The translations under genes and the position numbers were made by a program. The notes beneath the pieces are model-generated. The model searched no databases, had not been told where the DNA came from, and saw only the letters and a list, made by a program, of their open reading frames with translations. Positions 20,181-32,416 of a stretch of 64,000 nt of DNA are shown one piece after another (position 1 is the stretch's first letter; each line of letters starts with the position of its first letter). The stretch spans positions 10,912,001-10,976,000 of the forward strand of contig NC_068974.1 of the NCBI RefSeq assembly GCF_016808095.1, read 5' to 3'. This stretch comes from Vigna angularis (Eukaryota; Streptophyta; Magnoliopsida; Fabales; Fabaceae).

Positions 20181-22636
20181 GTATATGAAATTAGAAAGTG
20201 AGATATTTCCCTCCCCTCATTTCGCGAAAACTCCTTCTTCCCCAAAATTCAGATTCTCTATCCTAACTCCCTCTACGAACTCACTCTGTGGCTTGTGTAG
20301 ACTACTTCCCACCCTAACCACAATTAGGATACGCTTCTTCCCCACTCCTCCTTTATAGGTGAAGTCTCCCATTCTCCCATCTTATTTTCTTTTCCTGTTA
20401 TTAAGCGTCAGTGATGGAACCTTTTTTCTTGTAGCAGTTTTGCAGTGTCCTGAGCTGAGCAAGGTGGTGGGTGGTTGAGTTGAAGGCTACCATTGTCGCG
20501 AGGAAATTGTAGGTGGGGTTCTTGGTGGGTGACGACGGGGTTCTGGTTGCATGACGACGGGGTTCTAGGTGCGTGACGACGACTAACATTGTCGCGAGGG
20601 AGGATATTCGACGAGGCGGCGTAACCAGAGGAGTGTCGCTGCGTGACAAGGTCTTCCACTACAGCTTTAGAGGCTATTGAAGGGGCTACCATTGAGGTAA
20701 TTTGTCATTTTGATTGATGTACTATAAAACCTAAGAAGAATTTGGTTTGACTTTGTTCAATTTTTGCTCTGAATTAGTTTGTGCAATATGATTTGTTATA
20801 GAGAATGTCATTATTGTTTTGTGCAGTGATGATGTTGATTGTGTTTTGTTTCTTTTCTTTTTATTTGCGTTAGAATAGAAGATGTTTTGTTCGGTTGATT
20901 TTAACAATTGATATAGTGGATTGTTCTATTTTGGGTGGCAATGATGTTATAAGAGTTGTGTTTTGTTATGAAATTTTCTCAGTTGTCTTGTTGAGTTATA
21001 ACAATGCTCAACCTTGTCATATATTTTCCTTTAATGATGAGATTTTAATCTATAAATGGTTGTTACCACCAGATGCATGCTTAGTATTTAATCTTGCTCT
21101 AATCAACTATCTTTTAACAAGCACACACTCCTCCCTGTAGATAACACAATTTGGCACATTATGAGAGGTAATCAAAGGTTTGGCAAGTGGTTTTAGGAGA
21201 TGAAAGATACAATTTTTCTAAGCAAATTGTATAAGGGTTGATGTGAAAGTGATTAGATTAGAGAAGCAACAGTCCAACACTGATACTTTGAGGGGTCAAT
21301 TTCGTATTCACCTTTTTTGGTTTTTAGGTTTTGTCAATTATATGGGTCCATAAGAAGCAGGAATTGATTGTGATTTAACTCCAATACATCACATTGAGGT
21401 GATAACGTGTTGATTCTCAGATCTGAACACGTGTCTTTTGTGCAACACCTAAATATAAAATACCACAAGCATTAGGATGAAACATACTAATGACAGGTTT
21501 AAGCACTTAGTTAATGTGATCCTTTATGAACTTAATTAATTTTTTCCTCAGTTCCAAAACCTTTTGCCTAGGAGCAAACTTCTTAGTAAAAACTGTGTGG
21601 TTTTCAAATGAGTGTTGAACATTGGAGCTACTTCCATCATTTGGCATCTAGAGTCGGGTCGTCCATGTCGTGCTTCAAGAGCTAAGTTTCTCTTTCCTTT
21701 AATTTTCATACGTCCTGTCATGTGCTGTTCTTGTTTGAATTTTTTTTTCATTACTGTGTGGTTCAATTTCGTGATTCTGTGCCTGTTTGACTTTGTTCAC
21801 GTCTTCCTTAGTATTCTTCCATCATTTTAATCGGTGCACTTTGATTGTTTGAGTTCAAATCAAGCTTTATTATCATTCCCGTTTTGTCTCGATCATGTGC
21901 ATAGTACCGTAGTTTTTACCTATGTTAGCATGTGCTTGATTCTATTCAACTTTTGATTTTTGCTTTTAACTACGTCAGTGCATGTGCTAGCTATATGTTG
22001 ATCGTATAAAGCAATGACATCAAGTCTAGCTTTGATCATTTGAGCTAATAGTAGTGCAACCATTGTTTTACAGCTTCAAATCTGCATAAAATTTGTATTT
22101 CTGGTTTAATCATGTGTCAGCTAATGTAGTCCAAATTTCTTTAGTTTCAAGCTTTGTGCAAGTTTGCTTATTGTTTTTACATGTGTTTCAAGTGATAGCA
22201 ACTCCTAATAATCACAAAATTGAAAAATGAGTAGTTGATTTGCTTGAAATCTGGTTTCAAAACACTGTTACTGTTTTATCCAAGCTTTTGCATCGTGCTT
22301 GACTTCTTTGTTGTGTCTTAGGCCATTTAACATCTCCTAGCTAACATTTTCCAGCTAGAATCTAGTTGCTTAGGACCTTTCTTACATGTTTGTTGATCCA
22401 TCAAGCATTGACTCTGTTATATTTTTAATTCCTGGTGCTGTTTGACCATTTTTACTGCATATTTGCCAACTTACAAGGTGATTTTGAGAATTAGTGTGCT
22501 TCTGTACTGTTTGACCATTTGAGCAAGTATAATTGGCCATTTTAAACTTGTTTGCACTGTTCAATTGGTCAATTTCCAGCTTTGGTGCAACTTCACATTT
22601 GAAATACTCACATTTTGTTAAATTTTGGGAAGTGAA
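20181..22636. other. Interval with no recognised gene
   Basis: 20200-20700 is moderately GC-rich and resembles a 5' leader or captured exon, but no family is recognised on either strand. 20700-21600 is AT-rich. From about 21840 the text resembles the chromovirus leader: attcccgttttgtctcgatc here, attccgttttgtcttagtc at ~30960. It may be a relic of that family. Confidence 0.35.
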
Positions 22637-23186
22637 CACTAGTGCAGAATTGCCTTTTAACGTCCCTCCATAGACGTCCGTTGACAAAAGCCCCAACGTA
22701 AATAATTGACCGGTAGTCCATCCCCCTCTAACGGACGTTTAAAAGGCTGACGGGGGGTTGAAGAGTTGATTGCGTTCAGCATTTTAAACGTCCTTTCTAG
22801 AGGGGCTCCAGAACGGACGTTTAAAAGGCTGAATAAATGAACGCCTCAACTCCCCTTGTCAGCCCATTAAATGTCCATTCTGGAGGGGGCCGAACCTCTA
22901 CAATATTATCGACGCCCATCCCCCTCTAACGGACGTTTAAAAGGCTAACGGGGGGTTGAAGAGTTGATTGCGTTAAGCGTTTTAAACGTCCGTTCTGGAC
23001 GGGCTCTATAACGGACGTTTAAAAGGCTGAACAAACGAACGCCTCAACTCCCCTTGTCAGCCCATTAAACGTCCGTTTTGGAGGGGGTCGGACGTCTATA
23101 ATATTATAGATGTCCGGCCCCCTCCAAAACGGACGTTTAAAAGGATGATAGGGTAGTTGAATAGTTGATTGCGTTCAGCACTAGTG
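22637..23186. mobile_element. 550-bp non-autonomous CACTA derivative
   Basis: Both ends are CACTAGTG (22637-22644 and 23179-23186). The termini run CACTAGTGCAGAATTGCC on the left and, read inward, CACTAGTGCTGAACGCAATC on the right. The bases tgaa flank it on both sides (22633-22636 and 23187-23190), one base longer than the usual 3-base CACTA duplication. The whole interior is made of direct and inverted copies of aacggacgtttaaaaggct, in two near-identical ~205-base blocks starting near 22711 and 22916. No gene. Confidence 0.7.
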
Positions 23187-24937
23187 TGAACCAGTGAATT
23201 TCTGATGTGGTTACTTTCTTTGTTGCCTAAGTGATTGTACACATTCCATTTCATCATCTAAACTTACTGGAAGTCTCAATTGAGCTTTAAACACAGTACC
23301 ATTCATTTTGGACACTGATGTTTCCATTTTCCAACCACATTTTCTGGTACAGTTTTGATTAAAAGTGTTGCATAATTGGCGACAACTGCTTTCAATTGTT
23401 GAGTTTGGATGTTTCTGTGATTTGTATATGTTTGCACAAGTTTATTTCACCATTTCAAACTTGTGGGAACTGTTCAAATGGTCATTTACAATCCTATATG
23501 CAAAATCACCATCCAAACCATCAAATTTGCTTGAAATTGGAAGTGGATTAGTGATATTCTGGTGTAGTCTTTTCCTTTACTGTTTAAGTGTTTGTACACA
23601 TCCAAATTGATGATATAAACTTGCTTGAGGTGTCAATTAAGCCTTAGACACCCTGCCATTCATTTTTGCCACTGCAAGCACCACTTTAAGTGTCATTTTC
23701 TGGTGCAGTTTGCTTATTTTTGTGTTGTTTGATATTTCCAATCTTTGAATTTCATTTCTGGATTGGCAAAAGTTGGGTTTGATGTTTCCAAATGGAATTA
23801 TTTGATCAATAGAGTATAGAACAATCATAAAAAGAAAGTGAAAACCACGCAATCCAGTTTTGACCCGTAAAACCAAAAATCTCAAACTCTGAAATTCATT
23901 GGGGACTTTCATCAAACAGTTTGCAAAATTATCAAACAGTTTCACTGCACTTGATTTTGCGCTTCGTTTTTTCTTTTTCTTGCTTGTTTCATCTGTTCTA
24001 GTGCCTCTCCTTTTATATTTATACAATATAAAGAATATATTAAGTGAATTAATATCATTTATAATTACATATTGACTTTTCCTTCATTAGAACAAATGTT
24101 TTTACAGTTCACACTGAAATCACTACTATAACCTTGCGAACTAGTTATTAAGTACGTTTATTTCATTCTAACATTATCCCTACATCCTTTTACATGGAAA
24201 CTTTAGACAAATTGTTTTCCCTCTTTTCCTAGAGCATCTTTGAATTAGTTACTGTTTTACTAAAATAATTTTTAATCACTTCACAAATTTTATTAGCCAG
24301 TAAAAGAAAGCTAATATAAATTAATATAGAGTTAGCAATCAAGCTATATATGCCATCTAATTCTGGCCTCCATCTTTCTCAAATTACTCTTTCATCCACT
24401 CCCACACTTCTCTACTATACTTTATTTATTTTTTTGTAATTTCTCATGTAAGTTCATATTTATGTTTTTATTAGCATCTTTTTATATCTTATAAATTCAA
24501 GTGAGAATGTGTTTAGTGTGTTTGTGGATTACTAATTCATGACAACTCATTTGGCTCCACCTTTTTAGCATTTTTTGTTCTTAGAGGAATATTGTTCCAA
24601 TTAGCAGAAGAATAATAGAAGCTTAAACCACGTGAAGAACCACCATGATGAAGACTACTACTGCTACTACTGTTTGGCATTTCACTGCAAGTGCTATAGC
24701 GGATTCAAAAAACCAGATTCAACCTTCTGATGAAGACTATAATTTATAAGGAAAAGTTTCCAAATAAAAGTAGGAAGAAGCTATAGCTAGCTAACTACAG
24801 GTAGGTTTGATTGAAGAAATTAAGAGAAAGATAAATATAATATGTAATTTGGATTATTATTACCTTAAATGTGGTAGCAGGCTTTGGATGATTATCACAT
24901 TAAGATTTAATCACAATTTTTTTTCATTTAAAAAGAG

Positions 24938-24982
<45 letters not shown>

Positions 24983-25345
24983 TAATCCAAATCATAAGAC
25001 ATACCTAATTTATATATAAAATCATGATATAGTTATACACTATATAGATTAAAGAAGTCAGTAAAGAAAAAAGAGTTCTCTTTATGTTTATATACAACCA
25101 AAATTATTATCTAAAAATAAAAGAATCAACCATCTCGACATAACACAATTCATTCTGGTTAGGAAAACAAGATACTAAATTAAACATGTTGCTCACTTTG
25201 AAACAATTCATTTTCTTGTAAGTTGAAAGTAATACTCACATGAACAAGATTTTCAGCTGTGTCTGTCAATTTAAACTGGTACTTGTTCCAGTGCATTGAT
25301 TTGGTCTCAATGTGATGCCTAATCTTTGACTTGGTTCATGTTTAG
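23187..25345. other. AT-rich interval, no gene recognised
   Basis: Leader-like AT-rich text as at 4526-6835. A small block at 24643-24720 (atgatgaagactactactgc onward) is open but unrecognised. Confidence 0.35.
24940..24980. repeat. (TA)n microsatellite
   Basis: About 20 uninterrupted TA units. Confidence 0.95.
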
Positions 25346-25905
25346 GGGAAGTAATTTCTGAAAAATATGTTCTAGAAATGAAATGATTGTTTGGAGTTGC
25401 ATGTTGGTGTTATTCAGTCCAGCGAACGTGTCATAATTATTGATGATTTGGTGGCCATAGGTGGAACTCTATCAGCAGCAATTAGACTTCTAGGTGATTT
25501 GCTCTTGTAGCCTTTTATGATTGAAATAACTCTTTTGTTCTATATTCTCTTTTGCAAGAAAAAATGTCTTATAAAGTAAATGTATTTATGTGGTGAGTAA
25601 GTAAAGATGCTTTCAGCTTTGATTTCTCATGATTGTAGACCATGATTCACTTTAAATTAAGGGTTCATACATGTAATTGTCTTGTCACACTCCTAGGTAA
25701 CTACTAGAAATAAAAAGCATGTTTAAATATATATAAAAAAAGCTTTATGAATTAACCCCCATTTTTTGTTGTTGTTCCTAAAATGGTTAAGTTTGCTTGC
25801 AATTGTAGAACTTGCTGGTGCTAAAGTAGTGGAGTGTGCTTGTGTTATTGGTCTCTCTGATCTTAAGTTAATGGCTAAACTGAATCAATGTTTTCGTAAG
25901 TTGTG
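25346..25905 (+). pseudogene. Adenine phosphoribosyltransferase (APT) gene fragment
   Basis: Two adjacent exons of a plant APT gene, whose product converts adenine and PRPP to AMP in purine salvage. Exon 25346-25493 follows catgtttag and reads GEVISEKYVLE; a small deletion and frame change follow; then DCLELHVGVIQSSERVIIID and DLVAIGGTLSAAIRLL. The PRPP-binding motif, normally DDLVATGGTL, has Ile in place of the Thr. Exon 25809-25905 follows attgtag, completes the split codon in frame (LLE|LAGAKVVECACVIGL) and then decays (SDLKLMAKLNQCF), where the family has PELKG...LN and a C-terminal end. The first roughly half of the protein (about 180 aa in total) is not found upstream. Retained introns show DNA-level capture or decay, not reverse transcription. 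Not functional. Confidence 0.8.
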
Positions 25906-26229
25906 TTTTAGTAGCTAGTCTTAGAAAATTCCATCTTGTTCTTGACATGTTAAAGTAAAGTTCTTTACCAAATTCATTACCTTTTTGTCATACTCTGAGT
26001 GATCCCATAATGGTTAGAAATAAGTGTTGGAAATCCCATGTAAGAACAAATTACAGTGTATGAGTGTGAGTGAAATCTCACATTACTCAACTTAGGATTG
26101 ATTTAGCGTTAATCTTACTACTTTAATATCATTTTAAGATATCTATAGTTTGAAATGATTAGCAAAGTGTCAGATTAAGCAAGCTGTTGAAACTATTGAT
26201 GTAGAAGGATAAAAGTACCTTAAACTATT

Positions 26230-28144
26230 TATGGTACTACACACATTCTCAATGGTGCATGATGTCCATTGCTACCAAGCAAGGAATTCGTAATCTTCAG
26301 CTAATCCAGAGTTTCAACATACTTTTGAACTCTTTTTACCTACAAAATTAATTTTTCACTAACATTAGAACTAGAAGTGCTTAAACAAATGTAATTTGAG
26401 ATACACTGATAAACAAAAATCAGTAAAATGCATCTCAGTATTTGGCATGACCTAAATTTTCCTCTTTAATTTCACATCCCCTCCAACCATTATACCATCT
26501 AGTTTAAGCAATTGATTCATCAATAACTCAATCAGATTTAACACATCTGTTTCTGCAAATCTTCCACCTTTGTTGATAATTCACTCAAATGTTGATACCT
26601 AACCAAATCCAATCACTGATCATTAGCAACCACAACACATACCATCCCTGCAAGCCTATCTACTTCCAAGCTGATTTCTGAGATTGATTTTTCAGCTTTC
26701 TCCATCTTAGCATTCTTCCTTCTCTTTAACAACCTCTTCTCTTGACTAATAGGATCTTCAACTAGCACTATCTTGGATTTATCCTTCACCCCAAACATGT
26801 GAAGAAAGGCCTTTGAATCCCTTTCCAACTATTGTTTGATTATTTTGTTTGCCCAAATTCAATTCTGGATTATTAAATTATTGGAATGAAATTTAATGAA
26901 CAAACCTAACTACAAAAACAATTTAGAACTCAAAATTTGGCTACAGGAGTTGCCAATTTCAACATTTCTCCTTCTTGGACAGCCTCTTTGAATTGACAAA
27001 TTCTTCTCCTTCTCCACTTCCTAAGATGCCACCTTAGTTGGAAAAGATTTCTAAAACTAGACTGCACGTCAAAGTCTTCAGAACACCACTATTTCATGCA
27101 TAAATTAGCACCAAAGCAGATCTAAAACTTCACCAAAAATGGTCACTGGACAACACCAAAATCTGACTTGAATTGGTCAATTTTAACATGCCAACAAGCT
27201 TAAAACTAATAGAAATAGGTGTAGAATAGAAGTAGGCACTCAAATGGATTCTAAGAAAGGTTCTTCAACAGATGAAGAAAGCAAGAAAAACTGAAACATG
27301 TTTTGCTCCAAGCAAAATGGAAATTTATACCAACTTCATTAAAACAGCACTTAAATTTTTCAACTCTACACCAAAAAATTGACCCAAGATTGGTGGTTCT
27401 AAAAGTGAATTCGTGCATAAGTGATTCTGACTCTTTGATAATACTTTCAGCAACTTTAATTCATCAATTTAAACTTGTTTGAACTCTAATTGGGTTCAAA
27501 ACCAAACTGTATAGCAGATTCACCCTTTTAGTTCCCAATTTCACTCAAAAATGAGGTTTGAATATGCAAATTGCACATAAATGAATCTGGCTTCAATTTG
27601 AATGTTCTAACAAGTTTAACACAACAATTAGGACTTGTTTAAACTGCCAAATAGCACAAAATCATTGTTGCACGAAAATTGACACCTAATACAACTTTTT
27701 CTTCTTCAAAATAACTACTAAAAATGCATTAGAATGGTTAAAATTTGCAAACTGCACTAAACTAGCCTAACAAACTTATAAGAAGCTGTCCTAACAAGTT
27801 TAGAATGGTAAAATGTAGCTAATTAGAAACTCACACTACAAAAACAACCTAAATCTCAAAATTTGGCTACTTAAACTAGACCTAACGTACACTTATTTTA
27901 ACTAATGTGAACATCCTAACATGTCTAGAGTAGTGAAATGGTCCTAGTAAACTATTCAAAAGCAAAGAATTCCATAAACCACAAATTATAGTATATATCC
28001 ATGCTTTTATAGATATTTGATTGCCTAAATTATGTTGATGTCTATATTGTATGTTCATGTACATTGTCTTTCATTTATTAGGCTACAACTTGATTAAGTT
28101 AAGTAGTCATTTAAAATCCTATGGTACTACACACATTCTCAATG
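26230..28144. repeat. 25-bp direct repeats flanking a 1.87-kb segment that holds a BAG gene fragment
   Basis: The 25-base word starting tatggtactacacacattct occurs perfectly at 26230-26254 and 28120-28144. The enclosed DNA carries the BAG fragment and AT-rich sequence with internal near-repeats (actacaaaaacaa...ctcaaaatttggctac at ~26908 and ~27836). This could be a long target duplication or the scar of a recombination event. Confidence 0.7.
26455..26828 (-). pseudogene. BAG-family co-chaperone gene fragment
   Basis: Fragment of a plant BAG1-4-type regulator, which binds the Hsp70 ATPase domain through its BAG domain. The upstream block reads MFGVKDKSKIVLVEDPISQE, then KRRKNAKMEKAEKSISEISL and EVDRLAG. 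The downstream block at about 26460-26575 reads VSTFE, a stop, IINKGGRFAETDVLNLIELL and MNQLLKLDGIMVGGDVKLKR. These are the middle and end of the family's BAG domain region, in the right order. About 50 bases beginning GTATGT and ending in TTAG separate them where the family has RLAG|VS, so a short intron appears to be retained. At least one in-frame stop is present (the family's S of FESI is a stop). The ubiquitin-like N-terminus is missing. It is opposite in strand to the nearby APT fragment, so this is a patchwork of two host genes. Confidence 0.75.
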
Positions 28145-28445
28145 CAATGAGAATGGTAAAAATACTATAAACACTTAAAACCTACAAAATATTTGGAAGT
28201 ACTCTAGACAAGAGAACTTCAGTAGTAATAGCTTATCTCCTCCAACTTTAATACACAGCCCCTTAGTATGTCTAAGGCATTTCAATACCGAGGATTTCTC
28301 TTTGCATGCCCTTATTGAATGCCTATGACAATAGTGTTCAAATTGCCTTCCATGTTCAACTTGAGTAGTAATAGGTTTATTACTTATGTCACATGGAGTG
28401 TTGTTGTTTTGGATAAGTTTTTATTTGTTTGGCTTGTCACAAAAC
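26829..28445. other. AT-rich interval without gene
   Basis: Leader-like repetitive text on both sides of the right 25-base repeat; no protein or RNA gene recognised before the TNP2 start. Confidence 0.35.
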
Positions 28446-30011
28446 ATGGCCCATTTTCCCAACCATCGTGGATTGATGTACGACCGTTGTTATAGTGGAA
28501 GGAGAGGTTTGAAGGAATCTTTTGTCATCGGTGTTGAAGAGTTTGTGGAGACGGCCCGACGATATCAATATTATGCCCTTGATGGAGGGATTCGATGTCC
28601 ATGCATCAAGTGCGAATGTACAAGGATTTTTAAAGATGAAGTCATCAAACTTCACCTTTACCAAAAAGGGTTCATGCCTAATTACACGGTTTGGACATTT
28701 CATGGTGAAGAAATTCCTTCGACCTCCATTATAGTTGAAAAGCGGCTTGCATCAGGTTCGAATACTATTGTACATACATCTGAGATATATCAATTTGCCT
28801 ATATGCAAGAGATGGTCGACAATGCTCTTCGTCACCATGTTGAACAAGAAGCAGACGATAGTCATGATGAAGAGCCTCCAAATGAAACCACTTAGAGGTT
28901 TTACAATTTACTTACAAAGGCAAATCTACTTGTATTTGAAGGTTCATCTGAGTCAAAATTGTCAGTGTGCATTAGACTCATGGCTGGCAAATCTAATTGG
29001 AACATTCCCATTCAAGCAATGGACTTTTATATAAAATTGATGTTATATTTGACACCACAAAACAATTTTATGCCGAAGAATTATTACCAAGCCAAAAAAT
29101 GTGTTTCAAAGTTGGGATTGGAAGTCAAGAAGATTGATTGTTGTGTTAATGGATGTATGTTATTCTATGACAGTGGCAAAAATGATGCATTGTTGGTTGA
29201 ATGCAAGTTTTGTGGTTCACCTCGATATCATACGTTGCATGCTGGACGGAGGCAAAAAAACCAATTCCCTTAAAGTCCATGTTCTACTTGCCTATAATTC
29301 CAATATTACAAAGAATCTTTACTTCAATGCAAACATCAGAACAAATGACATGGCATGATGGTAAAAAAAATTGAAGGATTTTTGCGTCATCCTTCTAATG
29401 GTGAAGCTTGGAAGCACTTCAATCGTAAATATCCATCCTTTGCTAGTGAACCACGTAACGTCAAACTTGGTCTATGCTTTGATGGGTTTACCCCGTACAT
29501 TCAGGCGTCTGCATCACCATATTCATGTTGCCTGTGATAGTTACCCCATACAATCTACCACTGAGATGTATATGACAAAGCCTTACATGTTTTTTATCGT
29601 GTATAATACCAGGTCCATCTAATCCCAAATCATTGATTGATGTTTATTTGGAGCCTTTGATTAATTATTTGAAGAAGTTATAGAATGGTGTTTAGACGTA
29701 TGACGTTTCAAGGAAGCAAAATTTCCTTATGAGGGTAGCCTTGATGTGGATTATTAATGAATTCCCAGCTTATGGCATATTATCTGGTTGGACCATGCAT
29801 GGTCGATTAGCTTGTCCACATTGCATGGAACATACAAAGTCATTCCAATTGAGTTATGGTCAGAAAAGTAGTTGGTTTGACTGTCATCGACGGTTCTTGC
29901 CCATTGATCACCCCTTAAGAAGAAACAAAAAGGCATTTCGCAAAGGGCAAGTTGAAACGGATATGCCCTCGCCGAAGTTGACTGGATCACACATTTAGAG
30001 AAGAGTGAAAT
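28446..30011 (+). pseudogene. CACTA TNP2 transposase, N-terminal half
   Basis: DNA-cutting transposase of the outer CACTA element. Probable start is MYDRCYSGRRGLKESFVIGV at 28476 (an upstream Met gives MAHFPNHRGL). A transposase-associated domain is visible with the Cys-rich pattern RCPCIKCECTRIF near 28590-28630. After a frame change near 28895, the text continues with SESKLSVCIRLMAGKSNWN, then KKIDCCVNGCMLFYDSGKND and CKFCGSPRYH (Transposase_21 zinc-binding region). Later come MRVALMWIINEFPAYGILSG, GRLACPHCMEHTKSFQLSYG and WFDCHRRFLP. Several frameshifts and stops separate the blocks, so it is inactive. It is broken at 30011 by the chromovirus insertion (TSD gaaat) and continues at 37587. 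Confidence 0.8.
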
Positions 30012-30710
30012 TGATACAAAAAGGTCTAACACCATAGGACCCATCACAAGAGGAATGGCCAAAAAGCTCCAAGATGAATATTCTCCTCAAGGTCAAGTAT
30101 TATTTGCTATCTTTGGATGGAAAATTGGAGAACAAGAAGATATGCCAAATCTGCCAAAACATGGAGAAGGGTAAAAAGGACATTTCTATACAAGAAGGGG
30201 TGTACTTATCCTTCTATGGGGGCTGCATTAGTAATTGTTTTTCTTCACATAAAACTCAATTTTCACGTGTTTTAGAAGCTAAACATGTAGCACATGGGTC
30301 CAGATCTGCAACGTGAAAATTGCTTGCTTAAAGCCTCGAGATTAATCTATAAAATCTCATAGGAAAAACTTGTAAATCACTTTTGGATTGTAGTAAAGAA
30401 TTTCTGCTGAAATGTCTAGCAAATTCCTTCTCCAAGAGTCACTTCTTAGCTTGATCTCCATTGCAACTTCTTCCACTCTAGGAAGCCTTCTGAGTTGTTA
30501 ATCATCTCTCCAAGCTAGCCTCCATATCCATTCACCATAAGCACCAACAATCCGCTGCCACACCTCCAAAGATCCCATCCAGAAATTTCTAGTCTGCACA
30601 ACAACCTGCAGCTGCTACCGCCACTGCTACCTTGGTTTCAACTGTCTTCCAAGTCTCCCTACATCTCCAATCTCACGGCTCTGCTTCTCTACATCTCCTA
30701 GGATGTATCA
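30012..30710 (+). repeat. Chromovirus 5' LTR
   Basis: It begins TGATACAAAAAGGTCTAACA and ends CTCCTAGGATGTATCA; TGATACA and TGTATCA are inverted copies of each other. It includes a copy of the gag-pol C-terminal coding sequence. Confidence 0.92.
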
Positions 30711-30712
30711 AG

Positions 30713-30728
30713 TGGTATCAGAGCCAGG
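30713..30728 (+). other. Chromovirus primer-binding site (initiator tRNA-Met type)
   Basis: TGGTATCAGAGCCAGG lies two bases after the 5' LTR, a full match to the usual plant initiator Met site. Confidence 0.92.
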
Positions 30729-32416
30729 TTCTAACTTGAACCGTGAGATAAGTGGTTTCATCTTTCATTTTCCAAACTGTTATTCAATTCCTACTATGTC
30801 TTGTGGTTATTCTGAAGTCTGTTTCTGTTTCAACATCTATGATGTGTTTAGGCTTCTATGTTTTGAGTTTTATTGATACCAGCTCTATTTGCTTGAGTCT
30901 ATCATCATTTTATTCGGTTATCTCTTGCTGTTTTGAGTCATTTTAATCATTTGAGCATCAATTCCGTTTTGTCTTAGTCATGTTTGGTTAATTTGTTGTT
31001 TTGTCATCAAATCTGGTTTTTAACCAAGTTTTTACGGTTCTGAAAGTGTTGGATGTGGCTACACCAATTAAGAGCAATGAACAATCAAGAGATGAGCTCA
31101 GGTGTTTAAATTTGCCAACCAAAATCAGATCTGCATATTTTTTTTTGTTTCTGTTCTGTTATTCCAGAAAGTGTTACTGTTGTAAAAAAAAAAAAGAAAA
31201 CTCCACTGTTCATCTAGCATTGTGCACTGTTCTATTGAACAACAATTGAATGAGTTAATGTCTGAATCATTTGGAACATGAAATGATTTGATTCCAAGTG
31301 TTTTGTAATGTTGTAAGCATCAAAAAAATGCAGTAGCCGATCTGCAAGTGTTTTGAGTTAAAAATTCTGCATAATTTGAGTTGGATTGGTACTAGATCAT
31401 TGCCAATCATTTTTAAGTTGATTCTGCTGTGTTGAGCAACTTTCAAATACCATTTTCAGACTCCTTTTGATGTTTTTAATCCAGAATCAAAGCCAATCTA
31501 TATTTTGAACTTTGTGGTTGTGAATTTGAGCTGAAAATGACCACTACAGTATTCCAATTCTGTTACTCAGTGATTTAGCTCATTATAGCTGTTTCTGCAA
31601 GTCCTCACTCATCATTGAAACATATTTAAGTCATTGGAATGAGCATATAAAATGTACTGTGCATTTGGTCATTTTTCTGGGTAGATTTGTGCTGGCTGCC
31701 AAGAGCTATGCAGTAAAATTTTTGGTCCAGAGATTCAAAGTTTGGCTGTTTGATTCAATAAGAGTGGATGTAGTAAAAGCCATTGGTCCATAACATATCA
31801 AAAGTTCAAGTTAAAAAGAGTGATTAAAACATTAAAAGGCAGAATAGGACCAATACATCCTGTTTTCGAAATTCTGGTTGCACCTTTGAACATTGCTGTC
31901 AAAAATTAATGCAAGTTCATTGAGACATTTCAACAAACAGTTTGGTCCACTTTCATTGCATATCTATTTCGTGTTTGATTCTGGTTTCTGGTCTTTTATT
32001 GCGTTTTAAATCTGTTCTAGAGCCATTCCTAAGATCATTTTGATGTGCCACCGTGATTGATAGCCATTTAATTGCTTGTTTTTCTGAATCTTGAACACTC
32101 TACACACCATCTGTTCGACAAAAGTCCTGGTGTTGCTGTCACTTGGATGTGATTTTGCTGGCAATTGTGGTGGTAGTTTCTGTGACTAATTGGTTTGTTG
32201 GATAGGTGAACTGTAACTCAAATGGCTCACTGCAAGTGGAAGCATATTTAAGAGTGATTTTGATCTAAGGACTCTAGTAAGTAGCAAGAAGCATATTTGG
32301 CAAGGATAAGGCTTGGTACTTAAGCATTCCTAGTGAATCACCTCCTTTACCTGGAATATTGCTTCAAGTGAAAATCTCTATTCTTTACTTCAAGAATAAC
32401 ATTTAAGTCCATCATA
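30729..32416 (+). other. Chromovirus 5' leader, non-coding
   Basis: 1.7 kb between the primer-binding site and gag with no supported frame. Its style of AT-rich text recurs at 21.8-23.7 kb and elsewhere in the window. Confidence 0.6.

Noticed and set aside
27834..27849. CACTACAAAAACAACC as a possible left end of the outer CACTA
   Set aside because: The same flanking phrase (caaaaacaa...ctcaaaatttggctac) recurs near 26908 without CACTA, so it is part of a dispersed repeat; no matching right end or subterminal array.
30074..30316. 80-aa ORF repeated identically at 36945-37187
   Set aside because: Both are shadow frames inside the chromovirus LTRs; identity reflects LTR duplication, not a gene.
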